Assembly (NCBI GenBank): GCA_963848085.1
Contig: CAWKCE010000003.1
Coordinates: 186,001-250,000 of the forward strand
Source of the DNA: CAWKCE01 sp032127035
GTDB lineage: Bacteria > Actinomycetota > Actinomycetes > JAHEKZ01
DNA length: 64,000 nt
Reading direction: 5' to 3'
Shown here: positions 29,765 to 36,493 of the stretch, piece after piece
Layout of the letters: every line of letters starts with the position of its first letter
Numbering within the stretch: position 1 is the stretch's first letter
Translations under genes and position numbers: made by a program
The notes under the pieces: generated by a model
The model's input: the letters and a program-made list of their open reading frames with translations, nothing else
What the model was told of the DNA's origin: nothing
Database searches by the model: none

Positions 29765-30357
29765 TTGATGAACTGGTCGGTGACCGCCTCGTTCATGCAG
29801 CGGTCCAGCTCTTGTTGGCTGATGCCGTCGTAGTAGCACTGGTCGTAGGCGTCGATCCCGGTGTTGACCAGGAAGACGATGAAGATGCTGAACATCGCGG
29901 CAGCGAGCAGGCCGACGATCGAGGTGATCAGACCGCCGATGGCCAACCCTTTGCCGACCTGGATCTGCGCCGCCTTCCGGATCCCGACGATGGACAAGAT
30001 CAGCCCGGTCAGTGCCAGGAGCCAGTCGAGGACCGGTACCCAGAACAGCACCAGGGAGGACACACCGAGGACCAGCCCGGCGATGGCCACGCCGTTCTTG
30101 GGCTGGGTCGACGGGGGGTAGGACGGTGCCGGCGGGTAGCCCTGCGGGGGCTGGGCGCCGTAGGGAGGTGGGGGCGCGCCGTAGGGCGGCGGGACGGCTG
30201 GCGGCGGGGGTCCGTAGCCCGGCGCGGCGGGTGGTGGGGGTCCGTAGCCCGGCGCGGCGGGTGGTGGGGGTCCGTAGCCCGGCGCGGCCGGCGGTGGCGG
30301 GGCGGGCGGGTTGGTCGGGTCCGGCGGCCGGTAGGGGTCCTGAGGTGTCTCGCTCAT
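29761..30357 (-). CDS. DUF4190 membrane protein with proline-rich N-terminal repeats
   Basis: The 198-residue protein has a cytoplasmic-type N-terminal half (residues 1-88) of Pro/Gly/Tyr repeats, including three tandem copies of the decapeptide PPPPAAPGYG. The DUF4190 module follows with two membrane helices (VAIAGLVLGVSSLVLFWVP and GLAIGGLITSIVGLLAAAM) around an IRKAAQIQVGKG loop. A third hydrophobic segment and a C-tail with two cysteines end the protein. Such proteins are common in actinobacteria and of unknown function. A -10 hexamer lies 6 nt from the ATG, and the gene is followed by MarR in the same operon. Confidence 0.85.
   Translation of the reverse strand: MSETPQDPYRPPDPTNPPAPPPPAAPGYGPPPPAAPGYGPPPPAAPGYGPPPPAVPPPYGAPPPPYGAQPPQGYPPAPSYPPSTQPKNGVAIAGLVLGVSSLVLFWVPVLDWLLALTGLILSIVGIRKAAQIQVGKGLAIGGLITSIVGLLAAAMFSIFIVFLVNTGIDAYDQCYYDGISQQELDRCMNEAVTDQFIK
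30211..30300 (-). repeat. Three tandem 30-bp coding repeats in the DUF4190 gene
   Basis: Three 30-bp units (30211-30240, 30241-30270, 30271-30300) encode the repeated decapeptide. The first two are identical and the third differs at three positions. Copy number is likely variable by slippage. Confidence 0.85.
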
Positions 30358-30363
30358 ACTCAG

Positions 30364-30369
30364 ACGCTA
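30364..30369 (-). promoter_or_regulatory. -10 element TAGCGT of the DUF4190-marR operon
   Basis: TAGCGT on the minus strand is 6 nt from the ATG at 30357. Confidence 0.45.
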
Positions 30370-30412
30370 GTCGCATCCGGGTAGGGACCGCAGCCGGTGC
30401 GGGTCGGTGCCG

Positions 30413-31042
30413 TCACGTCCCGCTGAGCCTGGGCTTCGGTTCGAGGTCCTTCAGGCCGTTCCAGGCGAGGTTGACCAGGTGCGCGGCGACCTCGGTCTTC
30501 TTCGGCTTGCGCACGTCGACCCACCACTGGCCGGTCAGTGCGACCATGCCGACGAGCATCTGGGAGTACATGGGGGCGAACTTCGCGTCGAACCCTCGCT
30601 GCCGGAACTCCGCCGCCAGCAGGTGTTCGACTCGGACCGCGATGTCGCCGATGAGGCTGGCGAACGAGCCGGTCGCGGTGGCGACCGGGGAGTCGCGGAC
30701 CAGGACGCGGAATCCGTCGGTGTCGGCCTCGATGTAGTCGAGCAGGGCCAGGGCGGCCTGCTCGAGGAGCATGCGGGGATGGTCGCCGGTGAGCGCCCCC
30801 TCGATCCGGCCGAGAAGGCTGCGCATCTCGCGGTCGACGATGACCGCGTACAGGCCCTCCTTCCCGCCGAAGTGCTCGTAGACGACTGGCTTGGAGACCC
30901 CGGCCTTGGCGGCGATCTCCTCGACCGACGTCGCCTGGAATCCCTTCTCCGCGAACAGCGTGCGCCCCACCTGGAGGAGCTGCTCACGGCGGGCCGCGCT
31001 CGTCATGCGAGGGCGGCGACGCTCCTCGCTCGGCTGGGTCAC
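30413..31042 (-). CDS. TetR-family regulator, probable repressor of the adjacent desaturase
   Basis: The 209-residue protein has the TetR DNA-binding domain (about residues 15-62): RREQLLQVGRTLFAEKGFQA, then SVEEIAAKAGVSKPVVYEHF, followed by GGKEGLYAVIVDREM. The C-terminal ligand domain is helical and contains QWWVDVRKPKK, as in a TetR group linked to fatty-acid desaturases. The gene begins 5 bp after the desaturase stop, so both are in one transcript. Two TACGGNNCCGTA palindromes upstream of the desaturase are the obvious binding sites. An acyl-CoA ligand is inferred from DesT/FadR-type precedents. Confidence 0.9.
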   Translation of the reverse strand: MTQPSEERRRPRMTSAARREQLLQVGRTLFAEKGFQATSVEEIAAKAGVSKPVVYEHFGGKEGLYAVIVDREMRSLLGRIEGALTGDHPRMLLEQAALALLDYIEADTDGFRVLVRDSPVATATGSFASLIGDIAVRVEHLLAAEFRQRGFDAKFAPMYSQMLVGMVALTGQWWVDVRKPKKTEVAAHLVNLAWNGLKDLEPKPRLSGT

Positions 31043-31047
31043 GGCGG

Positions 31048-32058
31048 TCAGGGTACGCGGCGGGCAGTCAGACGTTCCGTCTTGGGCCAGCGGACCTCAG
31101 TCGCCCAGCCGGCCAGCTCGAACCAGCGGATGAGGCGAGCGCTGATGTCGATCTGGCCCTTCTCGACACCGTGGCGGGCGCAGGTCGGGTCGGCGTGGTG
31201 GAGGTTGTGCCAGCTCTCGCCGAACGAGGGAATGGCCAGCCACCAGACGTTGCCCGAGTGGTCGCGCGACTTGAAGGGCTGCTCGCCCATGACGTGGCAG
31301 ATCGAGTTGATGGACCAGGTCACGTGGTGGACCAGCGCGATCCGGACCAGCGAGCCCCAGAAGAGTCCGGTGAGGAAGCCCACCCATGACCACGTCAGCA
31401 GACCGCCGATCACGCCGGGGATCAGCACCGAGCCCAAAACGAACGCGGGGAATGCGCGTGAGATCCGGGCCATGTCCTTGTCGGCGATGAGGTCCGGCAC
31501 GTACTTCGCGCGGGGGGTCTGCTCGACGTCGAACAGCCATCCCATGTGGGCGTAGAAGAGGCCCTTCATCAAGGCGGGGAGGCTCTCGCCGTACCGCCAT
31601 GGGGAGTGCGGGTCACCGTCTTTGTCGCTGAAGGCGTGGTGCTTGCGGTGGTCGGCGACCCAGCGGTCCAGCGGACCCTCGATGGCGTAGGTGCCCGCGA
31701 TCGCCAGGGCGATGCGCAGCGGTCTGTTCGCCTTGAACGAGCCGTGGGTGAAGTGGCGGTGGAAGCCGATGGTGATGCCCAGCGCTGTCAGCGAGTAGAA
31801 GAAGACGAGCAGACCGACGTCGACTGGTCCCATGAACCCGCCCCACGCCATCGGGATGGCCAGCAGCAGGGCGAGGAACGGCACGACGATGAACAGGTAC
31901 AGGAAGAACAAGGTGACCGGGGTCTGCCGTTCGGACGCGTCGACCGCCGCCGGATCGATGGCGGGGGAGCGAAGGGCGGCCAGGTCGGCCTCGCTGAGCT
32001 CGGTGCGCGGGGTGGAGGTCCTGGTGCGCGTGGTGGTGCTGGTGCCCGGTGCCGTCAC
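31048..32058 (-). CDS. Membrane acyl-CoA (delta-9-type) fatty acid desaturase
   Basis: This di-iron enzyme introduces a cis double bond in acyl-CoA chains, tuning membrane fluidity. The 336-residue protein has the three histidine boxes in their proper places: HRHFTH (about residue 99), HRKHH (about 136) and HNLHH (about 284), with four membrane helices between. GFHRHFTHGSFKANRPLR and WVADHRKHHAFSDKDGDPH match acyl-CoA desaturases, as in DesA3/OLE1, rather than acyl-ACP forms. It has no fused cytochrome b5 or ferredoxin reductase, so a separate electron donor is needed. The GTG has GAGGGGACC upstream. It is followed by its probable TetR regulator. Confidence 0.93.
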   Translation of the reverse strand: MTAPGTSTTTRTRTSTPRTELSEADLAALRSPAIDPAAVDASERQTPVTLFFLYLFIVVPFLALLLAIPMAWGGFMGPVDVGLLVFFYSLTALGITIGFHRHFTHGSFKANRPLRIALAIAGTYAIEGPLDRWVADHRKHHAFSDKDGDPHSPWRYGESLPALMKGLFYAHMGWLFDVEQTPRAKYVPDLIADKDMARISRAFPAFVLGSVLIPGVIGGLLTWSWVGFLTGLFWGSLVRIALVHHVTWSINSICHVMGEQPFKSRDHSGNVWWLAIPSFGESWHNLHHADPTCARHGVEKGQIDISARLIRWFELAGWATEVRWPKTERLTARRVP

Positions 32059-32083
32059 TACGGTCCCCTCGTCGGTGGATACC

Positions 32084-32110
32084 TACGGGACCGTAACCTA
32101 CGGTTCCGTA
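32084..32110 (-). promoter_or_regulatory. Tandem palindromic operators of the desaturase gene
   Basis: TACGGGACCGTA (32084-32095) and TACGGTTCCGTA (32099-32110) are two perfect TACGG-N2-CCGTA palindromes with centres 15 bp apart, 26-52 bp upstream of the desaturase GTG. A half-site-like TACGG also occurs at 32059-32063. Such spacing fits two TetR dimers bound to nearby faces of the helix. Confidence 0.75.
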
Positions 32111-32141
32111 ACTTGTCCAGGCCGCGACCCCCGCGACCCCC

Positions 32142-32195
32142 GCCGATCCCGCCGATCCCGCCGATCCCGCCGATCCCGCCGATCGTGCCGATCGT
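32142..32195. repeat. Six tandem 9-bp units in the desaturase upstream region
   Basis: The unit GCCGATCCC occurs four times in a row (32142-32177), followed by two GCCGATCGT variants. It is preceded by degenerate CCGCGACCC units. It lies in a non-coding stretch between the desaturase operators and tRNA-Gln. Confidence 0.85.
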
Positions 32196-32210
32196 GCGTC
32201 CCCCGCCCGG

Positions 32211-32245
32211 TAGGTCCGGTGCAGTGCGCCAATGCACCGGACCTA
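32211..32245. repeat. Perfect 13-bp inverted repeat upstream of tRNA-Gln
   Basis: TAGGTCCGGTGCA and TGCACCGGACCTA flank a 9-nt loop. There is no T-tract and no gene ends nearby on the plus strand, so either an operator or a factor-dependent terminator insulating tRNA-Gln/glmU from the desaturase promoter is possible. Confidence 0.7.
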
Positions 32246-32280
32246 GCGGCGGAACGACGCACGGTGGGGCGGACGGGTCG

Positions 32281-32316
32281 GAGCACGGGTGCGGGTTGGA
32301 GCACGGGTGCGGGTTG
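32281..32316 (+). repeat. Two tandem 18-bp direct repeats before tRNA-Gln
   Basis: GAGCACGGGTGCGGGTTG occurs twice without a spacer, followed by a diverging third start (GAGCGCCGG). The rest of 32059-32360 holds no credible gene. Open frames there cross the tRNA or consist of repeat translation. Confidence 0.75.
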
Positions 32317-32344
32317 GAGCGCCGGTGGGGTGGGGGGCAGTCGT

Positions 32345-32350
32345 TAGGCT
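32345..32350 (+). promoter_or_regulatory. -10 element TAGGCT of tRNA-Gln
   Basis: TAGGCT ends 10 nt before the mature 5' end of tRNA-Gln. Confidence 0.4.
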
Positions 32351-32360
32351 GGCCGGGCCA

Positions 32361-32432
32361 TCCCGGGTCGTCTAATCGGCAGGACGGCGGCTTTTGGTGC
32401 CGCTTGTAGGGGTTCGAATCCTCTCCCGGGAG
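32361..32432 (+). tRNA. tRNA-Gln(UUG)
   Basis: A 72-nt class I tRNA folds with acceptor arms TCCCGGG and CCCGGGA, D loop containing CGGCAG, anticodon stem GCGGC/GCCGC around loop TTTTGGT (anticodon TTG, reads CAA), a T arm GGGG-TTCGAAT-CCTC and discriminator G. A U1-A72 acceptor pair is typical of glutamine tRNAs. CCA is not fully encoded. It sits just upstream of glmU, a common actinobacterial arrangement. Confidence 0.95.
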
Positions 32433-32468
32433 CCGGTCACCGCCGGGGGCCGATGCCGGTATCCTCGC

Positions 32469-32474
32469 TAGCGT
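32469..32474 (+). promoter_or_regulatory. -10 element TAGCGT of glmU
   Basis: TAGCGT lies 34 nt before the glmU GTG, so glmU has a short leader with a CTGGAG ribosome site and need not depend on tRNA read-through. Confidence 0.4.
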
Positions 32475-32508
32475 CTTCCTCCGCCACGACGCCCTGGAGC
32501 CGCCCGCC

Positions 32509-34017
32509 GTGAGCGACAGCCGTCCGGCAGCCGTGGTCGTGCTGGCCGCTGGCGAGGGCACCCGTATGCGCTCGGCGACCCCCAAGGTCCTGCATCTGTT
32601 GCTCGGTCGGCCGCTGCTCGGTCACGTGCTAGCGGCGGTGGACCCGTCGGCCGACCCGGTCGTCGTGGTGGTGGGCCATGGCCGGGAGGCCGTGGCCGAC
32701 TGGCTGGCCGACCACCACCCGGGCGCTCGGGCGGTCGTGCAGGACGAGCAGCTCGGCACCGGCCACGCGCTGCGGCAGGCGTTGGCCGCCCACCCCGATC
32801 TCGTCGGGACCGTGGTCGTCCTGAGCGGCGATACGCCGCTCCTGTCGCACTCGACCGTCGCGGGCCTGGTCGCAGCGCACGACGAGCGCAGCGCCGCGGC
32901 AACCGTTCTCACGGCTCGCGTTCCAGACCCGGCCGGCTACGGCCGGGTCGTCCGCACCGAATCCGGAGAGCTCGCCCAGATCGTGGAGCACCGCGACGCC
33001 ACGGCCGAACAGCGGGCCATCGACGAGATCAACAGCGGTGTGTACGCGTTCGACGCGCTGCGGCTGCGATCAGCCCTCGACCGGCTCACGCGCGAGAACA
33101 GCCAGGGCGAGGAGTACCTCCCCGACGTCGTGGCCGTCCTGCGCGACGAGGGCCAGCCGGTCGGCGTCGTCACCGTCGGCGACTTCCACGAGGTCCTCGG
33201 GGTCAACGACCGCATCCAGCTGGCCGAAGCCGGGCGCCTGCTGCGTGACCGCATCAACGCGGGCTGGATGCGGGACGGCGTGACGTTCGTCGACCCGGAG
33301 ACGACCTGGGTCGGTGCCGACGTCACGCTCGGCCGTGACGTCGTGCTGCAGCCGGGGGTCCGCCTCCTGGGGCAGACGCACGTAGCCGACGGTGCCGAGA
33401 TCGGCCCGGACACCACCCTGGTCGACACCCGCGTCGGGTCGCGGGCAACCGTCCGGAGCTCGACGTGCACTGAGGTCGAGATCGGCCCACGCGCCAGCGT
33501 CGGCCCGTACACCCACCTGCGCCCGGGGGTTCGGCTCGGGGCAGACACCCGCGCCGGCGCCTTCGTCGAGGCGAAGAACGCCATCGTCGGCACCGGGTCG
33601 AAGATTCCGCACCTGTCCTACGTCGGGGACGCGGAGATCGGCGAGGGGTCGAACATCGGCGCCGCCACCGTGGTGGTCAACTACGACGGCGTCGCCAAGC
33701 ACCGCACGGTGATCGGCAACCACGTCCGCATTGGCAGCGACACGATGCTCATCGCGCCGGTCGAGGTCGGTGACGGCGCCTACACCGCTGCCGGCTCGGT
33801 GATCACTGACGACGTCCCCCCAGGTGCGATGGGGGTCGGGCGGGCACGGCAGCGCACGATCGCCGGGTGGGTCGCCCGCCGGCGCGCGGGCACCGACTCC
33901 GCGGCGGCGGCCGAACGGGGCGGTCGCACGACGCCGTCACCGGCGGAGGACAATGGTGGGCAGGCCACCGAGAACTCCGAGACGTCGCCTCCGGCGACGG
34001 AAGGGCGCCACGGATGA
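32509..34017 (+). CDS. glmU: Bifunctional GlcNAc-1-P uridylyltransferase / GlcN-1-P acetyltransferase
   Basis: GlmU makes UDP-GlcNAc, precursor of peptidoglycan and of mycothiol. The 502-residue protein has the uridylyltransferase loop LAAGEGTRMRSATPKVL near residue 10, EQLGTGHALRQA, LSGDTPLL and the metal-binding region INSGVYAFD. A left-handed beta-helix of hexapeptides (about residues 260-450) contains the acetyltransferase histidine in GSKIPHLSYVGD. The 45-residue C-tail is polar and disordered, as in M. tuberculosis GlmU (495 residues). The stop overlaps the prs start by 4 nt. Confidence 0.97.
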   Translation: MSDSRPAAVVVLAAGEGTRMRSATPKVLHLLLGRPLLGHVLAAVDPSADPVVVVVGHGREAVADWLADHHPGARAVVQDEQLGTGHALRQALAAHPDLVGTVVVLSGDTPLLSHSTVAGLVAAHDERSAAATVLTARVPDPAGYGRVVRTESGELAQIVEHRDATAEQRAIDEINSGVYAFDALRLRSALDRLTRENSQGEEYLPDVVAVLRDEGQPVGVVTVGDFHEVLGVNDRIQLAEAGRLLRDRINAGWMRDGVTFVDPETTWVGADVTLGRDVVLQPGVRLLGQTHVADGAEIGPDTTLVDTRVGSRATVRSSTCTEVEIGPRASVGPYTHLRPGVRLGADTRAGAFVEAKNAIVGTGSKIPHLSYVGDAEIGEGSNIGAATVVVNYDGVAKHRTVIGNHVRIGSDTMLIAPVEVGDGAYTAAGSVITDDVPPGAMGVGRARQRTIAGWVARRRAGTDSAAAAERGGRTTPSPAEDNGGQATENSETSPPATEGRHG

Positions 34018-34988
34018 TCGAGAGCAGCAACTCCAAGAAGCTCATGCTCTTCGCCGGCCGTGGGCACGAGGACCTCGCCTCCCAGGTAGCCGCCGAGCTC
34101 GACACCGAGCTGTGCCCGACCTCGCTCTACGACTTCGCCAACGGCGAGATCTTCGTCCGCTTCGAGGAGTCCGTCCGCGGCTGCGACGCCTTCGTCATCC
34201 AGACCCACACCGAGCCGGTCAACAAGTGGATCATGGAGCAGCTGATCATGGTCGACGCGCTCAAGCGCGCCTCGGCGAAGCGGATCACCGTGGTGACGCC
34301 CTTCTTCGGGTACGCCCGGCAGGACAAGAAGCACAAGGGCCGCGAGCCGATCTCTGCCCGGCTGATGGCAGACCTGTTCAAGACCGCGGGCGCCGACCGA
34401 CTGATGGCCGTCGACCTGCACACGTCGCAGATCCAAGGCTTCTTCGACGGCCCCGTCGACCACCTGTTCGCGCTCGAGCCGTTGGCTCACTACATCGCCA
34501 GCCGGGTGCCGGACCGGAGCCGGCTCACCGTCGTCTCGCCGGACGCCGGACGGGTCCGCGTGGCCGAGCGCTGGACCGACCGGCTGGGAAGCCCGCTAGC
34601 CATCATCCACAAGCGCCGCGACCCGTCCGTGCCCAACGAGGTCCGGGTGCTCGAGGTCGTCGGCGACGTCAAGGGGCACACCTGCGTGATCGTGGACGAC
34701 ATGATCGACACCGGCGGAACGATCGTGCAGGCCGCCGAGACCCTGTTCGACAACGGCGCGTCCGAGGTGATCGTCGCCGCGACCCACGGCATCTTCTCCG
34801 GGCCTGCGGTGGACCGGCTCAAGAACAGTCGCATCACGGAGGTCGTGGTCACCGACACGCTGCCCATCGCGACCGAGAAGCAGTTCGACAAGCTGGCCGT
34901 GCTGCCGATCGCCCCGCTGCTGGGACGAGCCATCCGCGAGGTCTTCGACGACGGCTCGGTCACCAGCCTGTTCGACGGGATCGCCTGA
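34014..34988 (+). CDS. prs: Ribose-phosphate pyrophosphokinase
   Basis: Prs makes PRPP from ribose-5-phosphate and ATP for nucleotide, His and Trp synthesis. In actinobacteria PRPP also feeds decaprenyl-phosphoryl-arabinose. The 324-residue protein has ANGEIFVRFEESVRG, the catalytic loop PFFGYARQDKKHKGREPIS, DLHTSQIQGFF, and the PRPP motif VIVDDMIDTGGTI near residue 230. ATGA overlap couples it to glmU. A 213-bp gap with its own promoter separates it from rplY. Confidence 0.97.
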   Translation: MIESSNSKKLMLFAGRGHEDLASQVAAELDTELCPTSLYDFANGEIFVRFEESVRGCDAFVIQTHTEPVNKWIMEQLIMVDALKRASAKRITVVTPFFGYARQDKKHKGREPISARLMADLFKTAGADRLMAVDLHTSQIQGFFDGPVDHLFALEPLAHYIASRVPDRSRLTVVSPDAGRVRVAERWTDRLGSPLAIIHKRRDPSVPNEVRVLEVVGDVKGHTCVIVDDMIDTGGTIVQAAETLFDNGASEVIVAATHGIFSGPAVDRLKNSRITEVVVTDTLPIATEKQFDKLAVLPIAPLLGRAIREVFDDGSVTSLFDGIA

Positions 34989-35021
34989 CCGGGCCGTTTG
35001 GTCCGGTCCCGGGCGGGTCGG

Positions 35022-35027
35022 TAGACT
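35022..35027 (+). promoter_or_regulatory. Promoter of rplY (TTGGTC-N18-TAGACT)
   Basis: TTGGTC at 34998-35003 and TAGACT at 35022-35027 are 18 bp apart. Transcription from here leaves a leader of about 165 nt before rplY. Confidence 0.5.
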
Positions 35028-35034
35028 CTGCCGG

Positions 35035-35201
35035 TCGCCCCGGCGAGGGAGCGCCCGAGCCACCGAACCGACCGATTCGATCGTCCCGGTGGCCCAGGCT
35101 CCGTGATCGACGCGGTGCGTGGTCGGTCACGCGCTCTGCCCGCCGGACGCACCGGAACGGTAGCGACCGTTCCGTCCGTCGCAGCCTGACAGGAGTGCCC
35201 C
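35035..35201 (+). promoter_or_regulatory. Long structured 5' leader of rplY
   Basis: The leader ends with a 9-bp hairpin, CGGAACGGT (35153-35161) and ACCGTTCCG (35166-35174) around an AGCG tetraloop, 27 nt before the GTG. A GACAGGAG ribosome site lies between them. It could be an autoregulatory site for the L25 protein, which binds 5S rRNA, but no known leader family was recognised. Confidence 0.35.
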
Positions 35202-35855
35202 GTGTCCGAGGTCCGTATCGCCACCGAGCCGCGCAACGAGTTCGGCAAGGGCGCCTCCCGCCGGCTTCGGCGCAACCAGCAGGTGCCCGGGGTCGTCTAC
35301 GGGCACGGCACCGACCCGGTCCACATCTCCCTTCCCGGTCGCGAGCTGACGCGTGCGCTGTCCACCAGCGGCGTGCTGCTCGAGCTCGAGCTGGCCGCCG
35401 GACTGCAGCTCGCACTCCCCAAGTCGGTGCAGCGCGACCCGATCAAGCACACCATCGAGCACATCGACCTGGTGATCATCGAGCGCGGCGAGATCGTGAC
35501 CGTCGAGGTTCCGGTAGTCGCTGAGGGCAAGCTGGTCCCGGGCGGGCTGCTGGAGTACATCAACGACCGGATCGCGGTCAACGCCGACGCCACGCAGATC
35601 CCGGCGCAGCTCACCATCTCCGTCGAGGGCATGACCATCGGCGACTCGATCCACGCCGGTCAGGTGGCGCTGCCGGATGGCGTCACGCTCGCCGCCGACC
35701 CGGAGATGAACGTCGTCCAGGTCACCAGCGGCCAGATCGCCGAGGAGCCCGAGGAAGAGCTCGAGGGCGTCGAGGGCGAAGAGGGCGTCGAGGGCGTCGA
35801 GGGTGCCGAGGGTGCCGAGGGCGAGTCGGGCGCCGGAGCAGCCGACGAGTCCTGA
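35202..35855 (+). CDS. rplY: 50S ribosomal protein L25/general stress protein Ctc
   Basis: L25 of the Ctc type binds 5S rRNA in the central protuberance. The 217-residue protein has the N-terminal L25 domain (RNEFGKGASRRLRRNQQVPGVVYG, split by a turn, residues 8-32; QRDPIKHTIEHIDLVII) and the C-terminal TL5 domain (about 100-180). A highly acidic tail (EEPEEELEGVEGEEGVEGVE... to the end) is made of degenerate GVEG/GAEG repeats. The coding DNA there is correspondingly repetitive (35757-35826). The tail is longer than in E. coli L25, which lacks the second domain. It is followed by pth 11 nt later, a widely conserved pair. Confidence 0.95.
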   Translation: MSEVRIATEPRNEFGKGASRRLRRNQQVPGVVYGHGTDPVHISLPGRELTRALSTSGVLLELELAAGLQLALPKSVQRDPIKHTIEHIDLVIIERGEIVTVEVPVVAEGKLVPGGLLEYINDRIAVNADATQIPAQLTISVEGMTIGDSIHAGQVALPDGVTLAADPEMNVVQVTSGQIAEEPEEELEGVEGEEGVEGVEGAEGAEGESGAGAADES

Positions 35856-35866
35856 GCCCGGTCGAC

Positions 35867-36442
35867 GTGAACGGCGGCGGGTGGTTGGTCGTCGGACTGG
35901 GGAATCCCGGCCCGGAGTACGAGGGCACCCGGCACAATGTCGGGTTCCTCGTGGTCGACGAGCTCGCCCGCCGCACCAGCGAACGCTTCCGAGCCCACAA
36001 GCGGGCTCGGGCGCTGGTCGCCGAGTCCCACCTCGCCGGGCAACGTGCGGTGCTGGTCAAGGCACGGACCTACATGAACGAGTCCGGTCAGGCGGTGGCT
36101 CCGATCCGGGACTTCTACCGGCTGGACGTCGCCCACATGGTGGTCGCCCACGACGAGCTCGACCTGCCCTTCGGGTCGTTGCGGCTGAAGCTCGGTGGCG
36201 GCGACAACGGGCACAACGGCCTGCGCTCGCTTCGGCAGTCACTCGGGACCGGCGACTACTACCGGGCCCGGTTTGGGATCGGCCGCCCTCCGGGCCGGAT
36301 GGACCCGTCGGTCTACGTGCTGCGCGGCTGGAGCAAGGCCGAGCGCGAGGACCTCGACGTGCACGTCGGCCGGACGGCCGACGCGATCGAGGCGCTGCTG
36401 AGCGAAGGGCTGGAACGTGCGCAGTCGGCCTTCAACGACTGA
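35867..36442 (+). CDS. pth: Peptidyl-tRNA hydrolase
   Basis: Pth frees tRNA from peptidyl-tRNAs dropped by ribosomes. The 191-residue protein has VGLGNPGPEYEGTRHNVGF with the catalytic His, VLVKARTYMNESGQAV, the acidic catalytic partner in VVAHDELDLPFGSLRLKLGG (a split motif), and GHNGLRSLRQSLGTGDYYRARFGIGRP near the tRNA acceptor site. Length is standard. The GTG follows rplY by 11 nt without its own -10, so co-transcription is likely. Confidence 0.96.
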   Translation: MNGGGWLVVGLGNPGPEYEGTRHNVGFLVVDELARRTSERFRAHKRARALVAESHLAGQRAVLVKARTYMNESGQAVAPIRDFYRLDVAHMVVAHDELDLPFGSLRLKLGGGDNGHNGLRSLRQSLGTGDYYRARFGIGRPPGRMDPSVYVLRGWSKAEREDLDVHVGRTADAIEALLSEGLERAQSAFND

Positions 36443-36493
36443 TGCCCGGAGCCGGCGAGTGACTCGCTGCCGAGCGCGGCACCCCGGACTGCG

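Noticed and set aside
30211..30300. Possible CRISPR array (30-bp repeats)
   Set aside because: The units are contiguous without spacers and in frame, encoding PPPPAAPGYG. No cas genes are present.
32058..32585. Minus-strand ORF with GIGGIGGIG repeats
   Set aside because: It is the translation of the 9-bp tandem repeat, and it crosses tRNA-Gln and the start of glmU, so it is not a gene.
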